The notes below the pieces were generated by a model. It was not told the origin of the DNA. It saw nothing but the letters and a program-made list of their open reading frames with translations, and did not search any database. A program made the translations under genes and the position numbers. Below are positions 44,539 to 53,949 of a DNA stretch of 64,000 nt, in pieces (within the stretch, counting starts at the first letter, position 1; each line of letters starts with the position of its first letter). This DNA is from Lentibacter algarum. GTDB lineage: Bacteria > Pseudomonadota > Alphaproteobacteria > Rhodobacterales > Rhodobacteraceae. The stretch is taken from contig NZ_CP158687.1 of the NCBI RefSeq assembly GCF_040580765.1, positions 186,001-250,000 on the forward strand. The letters run 5' to 3'.

Positions 44539-45171
44539 ATGTTTGGATGGAATGGCGCAAAGCGTCAGAAAACCTATTTGGCATCGAAGGGTGCAGAGAG
44601 AGGGTATCGCGCCAAGACGGGTGTGATGTCTGGAGTTGTGTCAGGCACGAAAGTGGCCACAGAGTTTGGCTGGCGCGATGTTACCTCGCTGCAAGCCGGC
44701 GATCTGGTTTTGACGTTTGACGGCGGTCTGCAGCCTATCTCTTCAGTCAGCCGCACGCCGCTCTGGAGCGGGGAGGGCGCTTGCCCCAGAAACTTCTGGC
44801 CTCTGCTTGTGCCTGCGGGCGTTTTGGAAAACGATGTGGCGATGGTTCTGTTGCCGCGTCAGGGCGTGATGCTTGAAAGCGATGTGGCGGAGGAAACGCT
44901 TGGCGATCCGTTTGCGATTGTTCCTGCGGCGGCACTTGAGGGTGTGCATGGGATCGAGCGGGTCTTTCCGCAGGATGACATGTGCGTTGTGACCCTGCAT
45001 TTTGATTGCGCTCAGGTTGTTTTTGCGGAGCAGGGCGCGTTGCTTTTTTGTGCGGCTGGGGGCGATATGCTCGACACAGCGACACGGGCGTTTGACGCTA
45101 CCCCAGCCTACACGGTGCTCTCGCTTGTTTTGGCGACTGAGGTGATTCAGAGCGGGGCGGTCTGGGCCTGA
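44539..45171 (+). CDS. Small Hint-domain protein
   Basis: The 210-residue protein from the ATG at 44539 (MFGWNGAKRQKTYLASKG) consists almost wholly of a Hint_2 domain: VVSGTKVATEFGWRDV, LQAGDLVLTFDGGLQPI, and CPRNFWPLLVPAGVL. The usual catalytic cysteine at the domain start is replaced by serine in GVVSGTKV, which may still act as nucleophile. There is no signal peptide. A GGGG tract precedes the start; the frame extends 43 codons further upstream through the direct repeats. Function unknown, but it follows a sulfotransferase, so a surface role is possible. Confidence 0.7.
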   Translation: MFGWNGAKRQKTYLASKGAERGYRAKTGVMSGVVSGTKVATEFGWRDVTSLQAGDLVLTFDGGLQPISSVSRTPLWSGEGACPRNFWPLLVPAGVLENDVAMVLLPRQGVMLESDVAEETLGDPFAIVPAAALEGVHGIERVFPQDDMCVVTLHFDCAQVVFAEQGALLFCAAGGDMLDTATRAFDATPAYTVLSLVLATEVIQSGAVWA

Positions 45172-45555
45172 AACTTTATGGAAAATGGACAGATTTGCGG
45201 TGAATTATGGCGCGTGTTGATCTGAAATTGGAAACAATAAGCTCCAATTTGCCACATTGTTGCCATAATTGAGTGAGAAATGCCGCGAAATTGTCTTAAT
45301 TTGGCCCCACGGCCAACAGGATTGAGAGACAATTTGAATCAAGAGTTACACGTCGTCTGCCAGCGACTGAACACTTGGGGGAAGCGGCCCGCGCGACACG
45401 AAAGCGTGAGAGGCCCAACACAAAAGACGCCGCTCCTTTGAGCGACGCCCCTTCAGGTTCACATGGCATTCGGCAGGTATCTGTGCCTGTGCAATGCTGC
45501 GTTCTGTAATCCCCGGCTCGCAAGAGTCTCGCGTTTGCAACGTCCGGTCACAGTA
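45172..45555. other. Gap downstream of the Hint gene
   Basis: This stretch has no supported gene. It is A/T-rich at first (45175-45330) and then G/C-rich with short inverted repeats, for example CGTCGCTCAAAGGAGCGGCG on the minus strand. A small RNA cannot be excluded: a structured region at 45375-45460 has no coding character. I have no evidence for one. Confidence 0.3.
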
Positions 45556-45586
45556 GAGTGGGTGCGCCTTCCACGCGCACCCACTC
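45556..45586 (-). terminator. 12-base hairpin after the FadJ-like gene
   Basis: GAGTGGGTGCGC and GCGCACCCACTC pair over a seven-base loop, eight bases past the stop of the minus-strand gene. There is no T tract, so it may protect the message or act with Rho. Confidence 0.6.
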
Positions 45587-45594
45587 GCTAGCCT

Positions 45595-47793
45595 TTAGGC
45601 CGCTTTGTCAGCGGCAGGGGCAAAGCGAGTGTAGAAGCTTTGCCCTTTTTTAGCCATTTCTTCAAGCAAGGCTGGTGTAGCGAAGCGTGGGCCGTATTGG
45701 CCCGCGAGCTCGGCTGTGCGCTCGGCGGCATAGGGCGTTCCGATCATGTCGAGCCACGAGAGGGGGCCGCCAGACCACGGTGCGAAGCCCCAAGCGAGAA
45801 TGGCCCCGACATCGCCTTCGCGGATGTCCATGAGCACGCCTTCTTCAAGCGCACGCACGGCCTCAAGCACCTGAGCGAACATGAGGCGCTCTTGCACTTC
45901 GATGAGCGTTGGCTGTTCTTCGGCCAAGGGGTATTTTTCGTTGAGACCGGGCCAGAAGCCTGTGCGCTTGCCTTTGTCGTCATAGTCAAAGAAACCAGCG
46001 TTGGCCTTGCGACCCAAGCGGCCTTCGGCTTCGAGCCAGAAGATAAGGTCGTCCGCTGGGCTATCGGGATACTCCGCGCCCATCGCGGCCTTGGTCGCGC
46101 GGGCAATCTTTGCCCCCAGATCAATCGAGGTTTCATCGTTGAGCTGAAGCGGGCCGACAGGGAAACCGAGTTGGCGTGCCGCGTTGTCGATCAGCGAGGG
46201 GGCGACCCCTTCGGTGACCATGCGCAGGCCTTCGTTGATGTAGGGGATGATGCAGCGGTTGGCGTAGAAGAAGCGTGCATCATTTACAACGATTGGGGTT
46301 TTGCGGATCTGGCGCACATAGTCGAGTGCCTTGGCAACAGCGCGGTCACCTGTCTCTGCGCCTTTGATGATCTCGACCAGAAGCATTTTCTCAACGGGTG
46401 AGAAGAAGTGAATGCCGATGAACTGCTCCGCGCGCGTGCTGGCGCGGGCCAGATCGGTGATCGGCAGGGTCGAGGTGTTGGAGGCGAAAATGCAATCCTC
46501 TGGGATCACGGCCTCGACCTTTTTGGTCATCTCGGCTTTGACGGCTGGGTCTTCAAAGACGGCCTCAATGATCAGGTCACAGCCTTTGAGCGCATCAAGA
46601 TCAGGCGTGGCTGTGATGCGCGCGAGCATTTCTTCTTTTTTCTCGGGCGTCGCTTTTTTGCGAGCGATGCCTTTGTCCATGTAGCTCGCTGTATAGGCTT
46701 TGCCTTTGTCGGCGGCGGCTTGATCTCGGTCGATCAGGACCACTTCGATGCCTGCTTGAGCCGAGACGAGCGCGATGCCTGCGCCCATCATGCCCGCACC
46801 GAGGACGCCGAGCTTTTTTACGCGCTGATCAGGCACATCGGCAGGGCGGACTGCGCCTTTGTCGAGCGCTTCTTTGTTGATGAAGAGCGAGCGGATCATG
46901 GCGGCGGAACTTGGGTTCATCAGGGTGTGGACGAACCAGCGTGTTTCGATTTTGAGTGCGGTATCGAAAGGCACAAGCGCGCCCTCGTAGACGGCGGACA
47001 AGAGCGCCTTGGCGGCGGGAAATGCGCCTTGGGTTTCTGAGTGCACCATTACGGAAGCACCGAGGAAAGTCATGAAACCAGCGGGGTGGTAGGGCGTGCC
47101 ACCCGGCATTTTGTAGCCCTTTTCATCCCACGGTTTGACGATGTTTGGCTCGGAGAGCACCCATGTGCGGGCGTCTGCCATGGGGTCGGCCGAGACCTCA
47201 TCAACGAGGCCTGCTTGCTTGGCTTTGACAGGATCAGAGAGTTTGCCTTGCAACAGGAACGGTGCTGCGGCCATTGCGCCGAGCTTGCGCACGAGGCGGG
47301 TTGTGCCGCCAGCACCGGGGAAGATGCCGACCATGATTTCGGGCAGGCCAATTTTGGCCTTTGGATTGTTGGCGACAAATGTGCGGTGGCAAGCAAGGGG
47401 GATTTCAAAGCCGATGCCGAGGGCTGTGCCTGGCATGACGCAGGCAATGGGCTTGCCGCCTTTGTTTGTCTTTGGGTCCATGCCTGCGCGTTCGATTTTG
47501 CGCAGAATGGCGTGCATGTTCATGACGCCGTCAAAAAGGCCTTTGGCTGGCTCATCGCCCGCGTCGTCTTTCATCTTGGCGATGACATTGAGGTCCATTC
47601 CGCCTGCGAAGCTGCCCTCTTTGCCAGAGGTGATGATGATGCCTTTGACTGCATCATCTGCAAGGGCGTCATCGACGAGGTTTGATAGATCAGAGAAGCC
47701 TTGGATGCTCATCACGTTCATCGACTTTCCAGCCGTGTCCCATGTGATGGTGGCTATGCCTTGGTCGTCTTTTGCGAGGGTAAAATCACTCAT
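45595..47793 (-). CDS. Fused enoyl-CoA hydratase/3-hydroxyacyl-CoA dehydrogenase (FadJ/FadB-like)
   Basis: The 732-residue multifunctional protein does two steps of beta-oxidation. The N-terminal crotonase domain (residues 1-190) has SGKEGSFAGGMDLN and GTALGIGFEIPLACH, with GLPEIMVGIFPGAGGT for the second acid. The NAD-binding domain begins with KKLGVLGAGMMGAGIA (about residue 330) and the C-terminal domain with FFYANRCIIPYINEG. Ends overlap with the neighbouring NTF2-like gene (47790-47793). It is last in the beta-oxidation operon, and its partner is the thiolase upstream. Chain-length preference is unknown. Confidence 0.93.
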   Translation of the reverse strand: MSDFTLAKDDQGIATITWDTAGKSMNVMSIQGFSDLSNLVDDALADDAVKGIIITSGKEGSFAGGMDLNVIAKMKDDAGDEPAKGLFDGVMNMHAILRKIERAGMDPKTNKGGKPIACVMPGTALGIGFEIPLACHRTFVANNPKAKIGLPEIMVGIFPGAGGTTRLVRKLGAMAAAPFLLQGKLSDPVKAKQAGLVDEVSADPMADARTWVLSEPNIVKPWDEKGYKMPGGTPYHPAGFMTFLGASVMVHSETQGAFPAAKALLSAVYEGALVPFDTALKIETRWFVHTLMNPSSAAMIRSLFINKEALDKGAVRPADVPDQRVKKLGVLGAGMMGAGIALVSAQAGIEVVLIDRDQAAADKGKAYTASYMDKGIARKKATPEKKEEMLARITATPDLDALKGCDLIIEAVFEDPAVKAEMTKKVEAVIPEDCIFASNTSTLPITDLARASTRAEQFIGIHFFSPVEKMLLVEIIKGAETGDRAVAKALDYVRQIRKTPIVVNDARFFYANRCIIPYINEGLRMVTEGVAPSLIDNAARQLGFPVGPLQLNDETSIDLGAKIARATKAAMGAEYPDSPADDLIFWLEAEGRLGRKANAGFFDYDDKGKRTGFWPGLNEKYPLAEEQPTLIEVQERLMFAQVLEAVRALEEGVLMDIREGDVGAILAWGFAPWSGGPLSWLDMIGTPYAAERTAELAGQYGPRFATPALLEEMAKKGQSFYTRFAPAADKAA

Positions 47794-48266
47794 GTTTGTG
47801 TCTCCTTTAACGCGGTCTCAGGGACCGGTGAGGCTTTGATAGGCTCTGGGTGTTTGACGAGTTGCCAGTGTTTGTTTGAGGTGGCTGAGCACAGGCCTGC
47901 GCCGAGCCATTTTTCATCGCGATAGATCAGTGTCATATGGGTGAGGCAAGGCTCGATCACGGGGGTTGCACCGCTAAGGGCATAGACCTCGTGAATGCCT
48001 TCGATGCGGTTTGGATCATCGTGGGTGAAAACCGCTTCACGGCAGATTCTGTGGTAGGCTGTAACCCCACGCCTGGTGAGGTTGTCGCGCAGGCTCTTGA
48101 GAGAAGGCAGGTAGGATTCTCTCGTAGGGATATGCAAGGTCGCGTCATCTGTCTCGACAAAGCAGGGATAGTGGAGGTGATCCAGCACTGTGGAAAAATC
48201 CCTGTCCCATAAGGCTTGCCCGACGGTGTTGATATGAGCTTGATATATGTCTTTAGGGCACGTCAT
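47790..48266 (-). CDS. NTF2/SnoaL-like hypothetical protein in the beta-oxidation operon
   Basis: The 158-residue protein resembles a cone-shaped NTF2 fold: an N-terminal helix with FSTVLDHLHYPCFVETDD, a middle beta region and YRDEKWLGAGLCSATS near the end. I see no catalytic motif. It is wedged between thiolase and the FadJ-like gene, with four bases overlapping the latter, so it should be made together with them. A role as an accessory hydrolase or polyketide-cyclase-like isomerase is only a guess from the fold. Confidence 0.6.
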   Translation of the reverse strand: MTCPKDIYQAHINTVGQALWDRDFSTVLDHLHYPCFVETDDATLHIPTRESYLPSLKSLRDNLTRRGVTAYHRICREAVFTHDDPNRIEGIHEVYALSGATPVIEPCLTHMTLIYRDEKWLGAGLCSATSNKHWQLVKHPEPIKASPVPETALKETQT

Positions 48267-48275
48267 CGGTTTGGC

Positions 48276-49487
48276 TTAGACCCGTTCGATGATTGTAGCT
48301 GCGCCCATGCCTGAGCCGATGCAGAGCGTGGCGAGGCCTGTCTCTTTATCGCTGCGCTCAAGCTCATCCAGCAGGGCGGAGAGGATCATCGCGCCTGTCG
48401 CGCCCAAAGGGTGGCCCATGGCGATGGAGCCGCCGTTGACGTTGACCTTGGCGTGATCGACATTGAAGGCCTGCTCAAAGCGCATGACGACTGAGGCGAA
48501 AGCTTCGTTGACTTCAAACAGGTCGATGTCGCTGATGCTCATGCCGCTTTCGCGCAGAATTTTCTCTGTCACGGGGACGGGGCCTGTGAGCATGATTGTT
48601 GGGTCTGTGCCGATCTTGGCGGTGGCGCGGATGCGCGCGCGCGGCTTAAGGCCAAGTTGTTCGCCCAGCTCTTTGTTGCCAATCAGGACAGCGGCTGCGC
48701 CATCGACGATGCCTGAGCTGTTCCCCGCGTGGTGAATGTGGTTGATGCGCTCAAGCTCTGGGTACTTGAGGATCGCGATCTTATCAAAGCCGGGCATGAC
48801 TTCGCCCATTTGCTTGAACGAGGGGTTCAGCGCGCCGAGGCTTTGCATATCGGTTTCGGGGCGCATGAACTCGTCATAGGCGAGGATGGGCAGGCCGTTG
48901 ACATCGTAAACAGGCACGACGGAGCGGGAGAAGTGGCCCGCATCCCACGCCGCTTTGGCGCGCTTCTGGCTTTCAACGGCCATGGCATCGGCCATATCGC
49001 GGGTGAAGCCATATTTGGTGGCGATGATGTCGGCTGAGATACCTTGGGGGACGAAGTAGTTGTCAATCGCGATGCTCGGATCAACGGCGATTGCGCCGCC
49101 GTCGGAGCCCATTGGCACGCGAGACATGCACTCAACGCCGCCGGCGATATAGCCGTTGCCTGCGCCGCCGCGGACCTGATTGGCCGCGACGTTTACGGCC
49201 TCAAGACCCGAGGCGCAGAAGCGGTTGATCGAGAGACCAGGGATGCTTTCATCGAGATCGGAGGCGAGAACGGCTGTACGGGCAAGGCATGCGCCCTGTT
49301 CTGCAACCTGTGTGACATTGCCCCAGATAACGTCTTCAACGGCGTGGCCTTCAAGGCCATTGCGCTCTTTGAGGGCGTTGAGCGCCACGGCGGAGAGACG
49401 CGCGGCAGAGACTTCATGCAGGCTACCGTCTTTGCGGCCTTTGCCACGGGGGGTGCGCACAGCGTCATAGATATAGGCTTCGGTCAT
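48276..49487 (-). CDS. Acetyl-CoA C-acyltransferase (thiolase, FadA/FadI-like)
   Basis: The 403-residue thiolase cleaves beta-ketoacyl-CoA with CoA to release acetyl-CoA. The nucleophile cysteine is in [13 protein letters not shown] (about residue 90), the second histidine in [12 protein letters not shown], and the C-terminal base cysteine in [11 protein letters not shown]. The N-terminus [20 protein letters not shown] is that of the degradative family. It is the fifth gene of the minus-strand operon and works with the FadJ-like protein. Confidence 0.93.
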   Translation of the reverse strand: MTEAYIYDAVRTPRGKGRKDGSLHEVSAARLSAVALNALKERNGLEGHAVEDVIWGNVTQVAEQGACLARTAVLASDLDESIPGLSINRFCASGLEAVNVAANQVRGGAGNGYIAGGVECMSRVPMGSDGGAIAVDPSIAIDNYFVPQGISADIIATKYGFTRDMADAMAVESQKRAKAAWDAGHFSRSVVPVYDVNGLPILAYDEFMRPETDMQSLGALNPSFKQMGEVMPGFDKIAILKYPELERINHIHHAGNSSGIVDGAAAVLIGNKELGEQLGLKPRARIRATAKIGTDPTIMLTGPVPVTEKILRESGMSISDIDLFEVNEAFASVVMRFEQAFNVDHAKVNVNGGSIAMGHPLGATGAMILSALLDELERSDKETGLATLCIGSGMGAATIIERV

Positions 49488-49514
49488 GGTGTGACTCCTG
49501 TCTTTCGCAAGAAT

Positions 49515-50147
49515 TTAGGCGCGGTCAGCGGGGCTGCCGGGCATGAGATCGTAGGGGTATTTGAACCCCGGTGTGTTTTCGATGTTGGCAAGCCAGCGGT
49601 CGATATTGGGCCAGTCGGCGCGCACAAAGCCAAATGGCTCTGGATAAAACAGATAGCCGCAGTTTGAGATGTCGGCGTTTGTCAGGCCTGAGCCAACGAT
49701 ATAGTCGCGGCCCTCAAGGTGGCTCTCAAGCGTGGCATAGGCGCCTTTGAGGCGGCCTTGCATGAAGCCGATGACCTCTTGGGGCCGTTTGTCTTCTGGC
49801 AGGAAGTTCATCAGGAAACGGGTCATGCCTGCTTGGGAGGACATTTTGTGGTTGTCCCAGAGAACCCAGCGCAGGACCTCGTATTTGTCTTCTGGTGCGC
49901 CGCCGAATTTGCCGCTTTTGTCGGTGATATATTGTTGGATCACACCCGACTGGGTTAGGCGGATATCGCCGTCTTCCAAGAGGGGTACTTCGCCCATGAT
50001 GTTCTTCGCGCGAAACTCGGGCGAGCGGCCTTCACCGCCAAAAAAGTCAACGAAGACGGGCTCCCACGCGAGGCCAGAGAGTTCTAGGGCGAGCGCAGCT
50101 TTGTAAGCGTTCCCGCTTTCGCCGAAGCAGTGGAGTTTGATCGTCAT
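49515..50147 (-). CDS. Glutathione S-transferase
   Basis: The 210-residue protein has a thioredoxin-fold N-terminal domain (MTIKLHCFGESGNAYKAALA) with the cis-proline block GEVPLLEDGDIRLTQSGVI, and a helical C-terminal domain (YIVGSGLTNADISNCGYLF). It probably detoxifies electrophiles such as enone thioesters formed in beta-oxidation. It lies between the acyl-CoA dehydrogenase and the thiolase. The usual catalytic serine or cysteine near residue 10 is Ser11 (ESGN). Confidence 0.85.
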   Translation of the reverse strand: MTIKLHCFGESGNAYKAALALELSGLAWEPVFVDFFGGEGRSPEFRAKNIMGEVPLLEDGDIRLTQSGVIQQYITDKSGKFGGAPEDKYEVLRWVLWDNHKMSSQAGMTRFLMNFLPEDKRPQEVIGFMQGRLKGAYATLESHLEGRDYIVGSGLTNADISNCGYLFYPEPFGFVRADWPNIDRWLANIENTPGFKYPYDLMPGSPADRA

Positions 50148-50183
50148 ATCGTGGTCCTTGTGGCTGGCGCGGCTGAGGGTTTT

Positions 50184-50226
50184 ACACCCCCAGATCCCCG
50201 CAGGATGTTTTGGGCATAAAGAAGAG
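50184..50226. repeat. Degenerate copy of the dispersed intergenic repeat
   Basis: CCCCCAGATCCCCGCAGGAT and then GTTTTGGGCATAAAGAAG match the tail of the element at 35847-35884 with changes. The G/C arm that would complete the hairpin is lost. It lies between the GST start and the dehydrogenase stop. Confidence 0.5.
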
Positions 50227-50228
50227 CG

Positions 50229-51368
50229 TCAGAGCTTTCTGGAGATGAGCTCTTTCATGATCTCGTTGGTGCCACCGTAGATGCGTTGAACGCGCGCGTC
50301 AGCCCACATTTCCGCGACGGCATATTCTTGCATATACCCGTAGCCGCCGTGAAGCTGGACGCACTCGTCAAGGACTTCGCCTTGGGTGTCGGTGAGCCAG
50401 TATTTGGCCATGGCGGCTTTTTCGACCGTCAGCTCGCCGCGCAGGTGCTCGGCCATGCATTCGTCAAGGAAAGCGCGGGCGACTGTAAGCTTGGTTTTGC
50501 ATTCGGCGAGTTTGAAGCGGGTGTTCTGGAACTGCATGATCGGACCGCCGAAGGCTTCGCGCTCGCGGCAATATTCAATCGTGCGTTCGACGGCGCCTTG
50601 CATGGCGCCAACTGCGCCGCAGCCGATAATGAGGCGCTCTTGGGGGAGCTGCTTCATCATTTGGTAGAAACCTTGGCCCTCTTCGCCACCCAGTAGGTTT
50701 TCGGGCGGGATTTCGACGTTGTCAAAGAACAGCTCGGAGGTGTCGGCGGCGTGGCAGCCGACTTTGTCGAGGTTACGCCCGCGTGAGAACCCTTCTGCTT
50801 TGTCGGCTTCAACGACGATGAGAGACGTGCCTTTGGAGCCTTCCTTCGGATCTGTTTTGGCTGCAACAATTATGAGGTCAGCGTGCTGGCCATTGGTGAT
50901 AAAGGTCTTGGAGCCTGTGAGGCGGTAGGCGTTGCCATCTTTGATGGCGCGGGTTTTGAGGCGTTGTACATCGGAGCCGCCTGACGGCTCTGTCATGGCC
51001 AGTGCGCCGACCATTTCGCCAGATACCATCTTGGGGAGCCAGCGCTGCTTTTGCTCTTCAGAGCCGTAAGCGAGGATATAATGCGCGACGATGCCCGAGT
51101 GAATGCCATTGCCCCAGCTTGCGAGATTGGCGCGGGAGGCTTCAATCAGGATCGCGGCTTCATGGCCGAAGTCGCCGCCTGCGCCGCCGTATTCTTCGGG
51201 GATACTGGGGCAGAGGAGGCCAAGCGCACCAGCTTCGTTCCATGTGGAGCGGTCCATCTCGCCTTGTTTGCGCCATTTGTCGTAACGCGGCATCCATTCA
51301 TCAGTAATGAACTTTTGCGTCATGTCGGCGATCATTTGGTGTTCTTCGGTCATCCATGCGGAAGCCAT
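50229..51368 (-). CDS. Acyl-CoA dehydrogenase (short/medium-chain type)
   Basis: The 379-residue flavoprotein is a standard-length acyl-CoA dehydrogenase. It has [17 protein letters not shown] (FAD and substrate loop), [16 protein letters not shown] and the C-terminal [17 protein letters not shown] and [14 protein letters not shown]. The usual catalytic glutamate falls in the segment QRIYGGTNE, where Gly replaces the expected base, as in some branched-chain or glutaryl-type members; a change in chemistry is possible. It follows the long DmdC-type dehydrogenase in the same operon. Confidence 0.9.
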   Translation of the reverse strand: MASAWMTEEHQMIADMTQKFITDEWMPRYDKWRKQGEMDRSTWNEAGALGLLCPSIPEEYGGAGGDFGHEAAILIEASRANLASWGNGIHSGIVAHYILAYGSEEQKQRWLPKMVSGEMVGALAMTEPSGGSDVQRLKTRAIKDGNAYRLTGSKTFITNGQHADLIIVAAKTDPKEGSKGTSLIVVEADKAEGFSRGRNLDKVGCHAADTSELFFDNVEIPPENLLGGEEGQGFYQMMKQLPQERLIIGCGAVGAMQGAVERTIEYCREREAFGGPIMQFQNTRFKLAECKTKLTVARAFLDECMAEHLRGELTVEKAAMAKYWLTDTQGEVLDECVQLHGGYGYMQEYAVAEMWADARVQRIYGGTNEIMKELISRKL

Positions 51369-51392
51369 AGTGTTTCTCCTCCCCAGAAGATT

Positions 51393-51605
51393 TTATCTTT
51401 TGCGCGCATCCAGCTCCGAATTGAAGAGCCGCAGGCGCGCTGTCAGGTTTTCGTGATTCATCACGCTTTCAAAGTTTTCAAAAAGAAAACTCAGTGCCTC
51501 GCCCTCATCCAGCCCCGCGTCAGAGGCGAAGCGCTTGAGCCTGCGGTAGCCATCTTCCGTCATTGCGGCGGGAAAACGGCGGGTCAGGCGGAAGCGTTTT
51601 GGCAT
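51393..51605 (-). CDS. Small 70-residue conserved-looking protein in the beta-oxidation operon
   Basis: A 70-codon frame with a good ribosome site (AAAGGAG ten bases before the ATG) lies between the two acyl-CoA dehydrogenase genes. The protein is basic at its start (MPKRFRLTRRFPAAMTEDGY) and amphipathic later (GEALSFLFENFESVMN). Its opening is reminiscent of a small DNA-binding or helix-bundle protein, but there is no clear family. Being kept inside the operon with a strong site, it is likely real. Function unknown. Confidence 0.6.
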   Translation of the reverse strand: MPKRFRLTRRFPAAMTEDGYRRLKRFASDAGLDEGEALSFLFENFESVMNHENLTARLRLFNSELDARKR

Positions 51606-51629
51606 TGGGCAAGGCTCCTTTTTAAAACG

Positions 51630-53405
51630 TTAGAACTGGTCTTCACTCAGCGCCATGACAGTGTCTGCTCCGCTTTCGATACGGGCCAGATGCAGCGCAG
51701 TCGCTGGTAGGCGACGTGCCATATAGTAACGGCCTGTGGCGAGCTTCGTCTCGTAGAACGCTGCGTCAGCGGGGGATGACGCGAGGGCATCAAGGCTGGC
51801 GCGGGCCATACGCGCCCACATCAGACCCAAGCAGACATGGCCCATCATGTGCATGAAGTCTGTCGAGCCAGCGAGGGCGGCGTTCGGGTTCTTCATGCCG
51901 TTTTGCATAAAGAACATGCCTGCAGCCTGAAGATCCTTCGAGGCCTTTTTGAGCGGCTCGATGAAGGGTTCCATGCCCTCAACATCTTTTTGCTCGGCAC
52001 AGTAGCTCTTGATCATCTCAAAGAAGGCCATGACATGCTTGCCGCCGTCTTGGGCGAGCTTGCGGCCGACAAGATCAAGCGCTTGGACGCCGTTGGCGCC
52101 TTCGTAGATCATCGCGATGCGCGCATCGCGGGTGAACTGCGACATACCCCATTCTTCGATGTAACCGTGGCCGCCATAGACTTGCTGCGCCTCAACAGTC
52201 ATGGCGTAGCCGACATCTGTGAGGAAGCCTTTGATGACGGGTGTCATAAGAGAGATCAGGCCATCGGCGTCTTTGTCATTTGCGCGGTGCGCGGCATCAA
52301 TCAGAGAGGACCCCCAGAGAATAAAGGCGCGCGCGCCTTCCACGAAGCTTTTCTGGTCCATCAACATGCGGCGGACATCAGGATGCACGATCAGGGGATC
52401 GGCGGGGCCATCTGGATTTTTCACGCCTGTGACATCGCGGCCTTGGAGGCGGTCTTTGGCATAGACAACTGCGTTTTGGTAAGCTGCTTCGGCTTGTGCG
52501 ACGCCCTGCATGCCGACACCGATGCGGGCCTCGTTCATCATTGTGAACATGGCGCGCATGCCTTTGTGCTCGGTTCCGAGGAGATAGCCAGTCGCTTCGT
52601 CATAGTTCATCACACAGGTCGAGTTGCCGTGAATGCCCATTTTCTCTTCGAGAGCGCCACAGCTCACGCCGTTGCGCGCACCAAGGGAGCCATCTTCGTT
52701 GACGATGAATTTGGGCACGATAAAGAGCGACACGCCTTTGATACCGTCAGGGCCACCCGGGATTTTGGCGAGGACCAAGTGAATAATGTTGTCTGCCATC
52801 TCGTGCTCGCCCGAAGAGATGAAGATCTTTTGGCCAGAAAGTTTGAAGCTGCCGTCGTCTTGTGGCTCTGCTTTGGTGCGCATGAGGCCAAGGTCTGTTC
52901 CGCAGTGTGGCTCGGTCAGGTTCATAGTACCTGTCCATTCGCAGCTGACCATTTTGGGCAGGAATGTTTCTTTTTGGGCGTCGGTGCCGTGGGCAAGGAT
53001 CGCAGAGGCTGCGCCATGCGTTAGGCCTTGGTACATGGTAAAGGCTTGGTTGGACGCCGAGAACATTTCTCCTACGGCTGTCCCAAGCACATAGGGCATG
53101 TTCTGACCGCCGTATTCTTCGGGCATATCAAGTCCAGTCCAACCACCTTCACGGACCTGATCAAACGCTTCTTTGAAGCCTGTCGGGACACGGACCACAC
53201 CGTTTTCAAGCGAGCAGCCCTCTTTGTCACCGACCGCATTGAGCGGGGCGAGAACGTCTGAGCAAATTTTGCCCGCTTCCTCAAGGACCGCAGCTGTGAA
53301 GTCTGGCTCAAGCTCACTGTAGCCTGAAATATCGGATGCGCTGGCTTTGAGAACCTCGTGTAGAACGAATTGAAGGTCTTTAACGGGGGCTGTGTAACTC
53401 GGCAT
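51630..53405 (-). CDS. Long acyl-CoA dehydrogenase, DmdC type
   Basis: The 591-residue protein from the ATG at 53405 ([19 protein letters not shown]) has the acyl-CoA dehydrogenase core plus an extra C-terminal domain of about 130 residues, the build of 3-methylmercaptopropionyl-CoA dehydrogenase (DmdC). Motifs are [34 protein letters not shown] and the base glutamate in [15 protein letters not shown]. In roseobacters several paralogues exist, and only some act on the DMSP intermediate, so substrate is left open. GGGAGAG lies seven bases before the start. It follows the MerR gene by 40 bases. Confidence 0.88.
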   Translation of the reverse strand: MPSYTAPVKDLQFVLHEVLKASASDISGYSELEPDFTAAVLEEAGKICSDVLAPLNAVGDKEGCSLENGVVRVPTGFKEAFDQVREGGWTGLDMPEEYGGQNMPYVLGTAVGEMFSASNQAFTMYQGLTHGAASAILAHGTDAQKETFLPKMVSCEWTGTMNLTEPHCGTDLGLMRTKAEPQDDGSFKLSGQKIFISSGEHEMADNIIHLVLAKIPGGPDGIKGVSLFIVPKFIVNEDGSLGARNGVSCGALEEKMGIHGNSTCVMNYDEATGYLLGTEHKGMRAMFTMMNEARIGVGMQGVAQAEAAYQNAVVYAKDRLQGRDVTGVKNPDGPADPLIVHPDVRRMLMDQKSFVEGARAFILWGSSLIDAAHRANDKDADGLISLMTPVIKGFLTDVGYAMTVEAQQVYGGHGYIEEWGMSQFTRDARIAMIYEGANGVQALDLVGRKLAQDGGKHVMAFFEMIKSYCAEQKDVEGMEPFIEPLKKASKDLQAAGMFFMQNGMKNPNAALAGSTDFMHMMGHVCLGLMWARMARASLDALASSPADAAFYETKLATGRYYMARRLPATALHLARIESGADTVMALSEDQF

Positions 53406-53445
53406 GTGGTCTCTCCCTGAAGTCTTTTTTTGCGGTCTGTTCTGT

Positions 53446-53853
53446 TTATTCGGCGGCGTCTTTGCCTTCGGCCATTGCCGCAAGTGTCTGTGCGACGCCG
53501 TTAATCTGGTCGCCGAGGTCCTTGATCGCTAGGGTGAGTTCGTCACGCTGGCGAACCATGTCCGCAAGGCGCTCTTGAGCGATTGCAAATGTGCGGGCGA
53601 GCTGTGTCTGCTGCTGGTCGCCGACATGGTAAAGCTCAAGCAGCTGGCGGATTTCTTCGAGAGAAAACCCAAAGCGCTTGCCGCGCAGGATGAGCTTGAG
53701 GCGACCACGATCGCGGCGTGTGAACAGGCGCTTCTGGCCGTCGCGCAGCGGCGACAAGAGCTCTTTGGCTTCATAGAAACGCAAGGTGCGGGGCGTCACA
53801 TCATAGGTGTCGCACATCTCGCGGATCGTCATCAGTTTATCTGTATCAGGCAT
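53446..53853 (-). CDS. MerR-family regulator at the head of the beta-oxidation operon
   Basis: The 135-residue protein has the MerR helix-turn-helix ([20 protein letters not shown], residues 8-27), wing region [18 protein letters not shown] and a long dimerisation helix ending in [16 protein letters not shown]. There is no C-terminal metal-binding cysteine pair. It resembles the regulators that control fatty-acid or branched-chain catabolism. It lies directly before the DmdC-type gene, and the palindrome at 53926-53939 is 73 bases upstream of its start, so it likely controls the operon and itself. Confidence 0.88.
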   Translation of the reverse strand: MPDTDKLMTIREMCDTYDVTPRTLRFYEAKELLSPLRDGQKRLFTRRDRGRLKLILRGKRFGFSLEEIRQLLELYHVGDQQQTQLARTFAIAQERLADMVRQRDELTLAIKDLGDQINGVAQTLAAMAEGKDAAE

Positions 53854-53925
53854 GAAAACATCTCGTTTGAGGAACGCGTGATATTTAGATGCAAAGCTTG
53901 GCCGAGTCGTTCAAGGGGAAGTTGA

Positions 53926-53939
53926 CGTTTACGTAAACG
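53926..53939. promoter_or_regulatory. 14-base perfect palindrome CGTTTACGTAAACG, probable MerR operator
   Basis: A spacer-free perfect inverted repeat lies in the 96-base gap between the two MerR genes. Position and symmetry suit a MerR dimer. Its core, GTTTACGTAAAC, is like the sites of fatty-acid or branched-chain degradation MerR regulators. Confidence 0.6.
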
Positions 53940-53949
53940 ATACGTTGCG

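Noticed and set aside
45296..45540. Minus-strand frames in the gap before the FadJ-like gene
   Set aside because: Overlapping short frames with no ribosome site, unusual composition and no resemblance to known proteins.
51837..53024. 395-codon plus-strand frame over the DmdC-type dehydrogenase
   Set aside because: Antisense to a gene with complete acyl-CoA dehydrogenase motifs; no ribosome site and no family resemblance.
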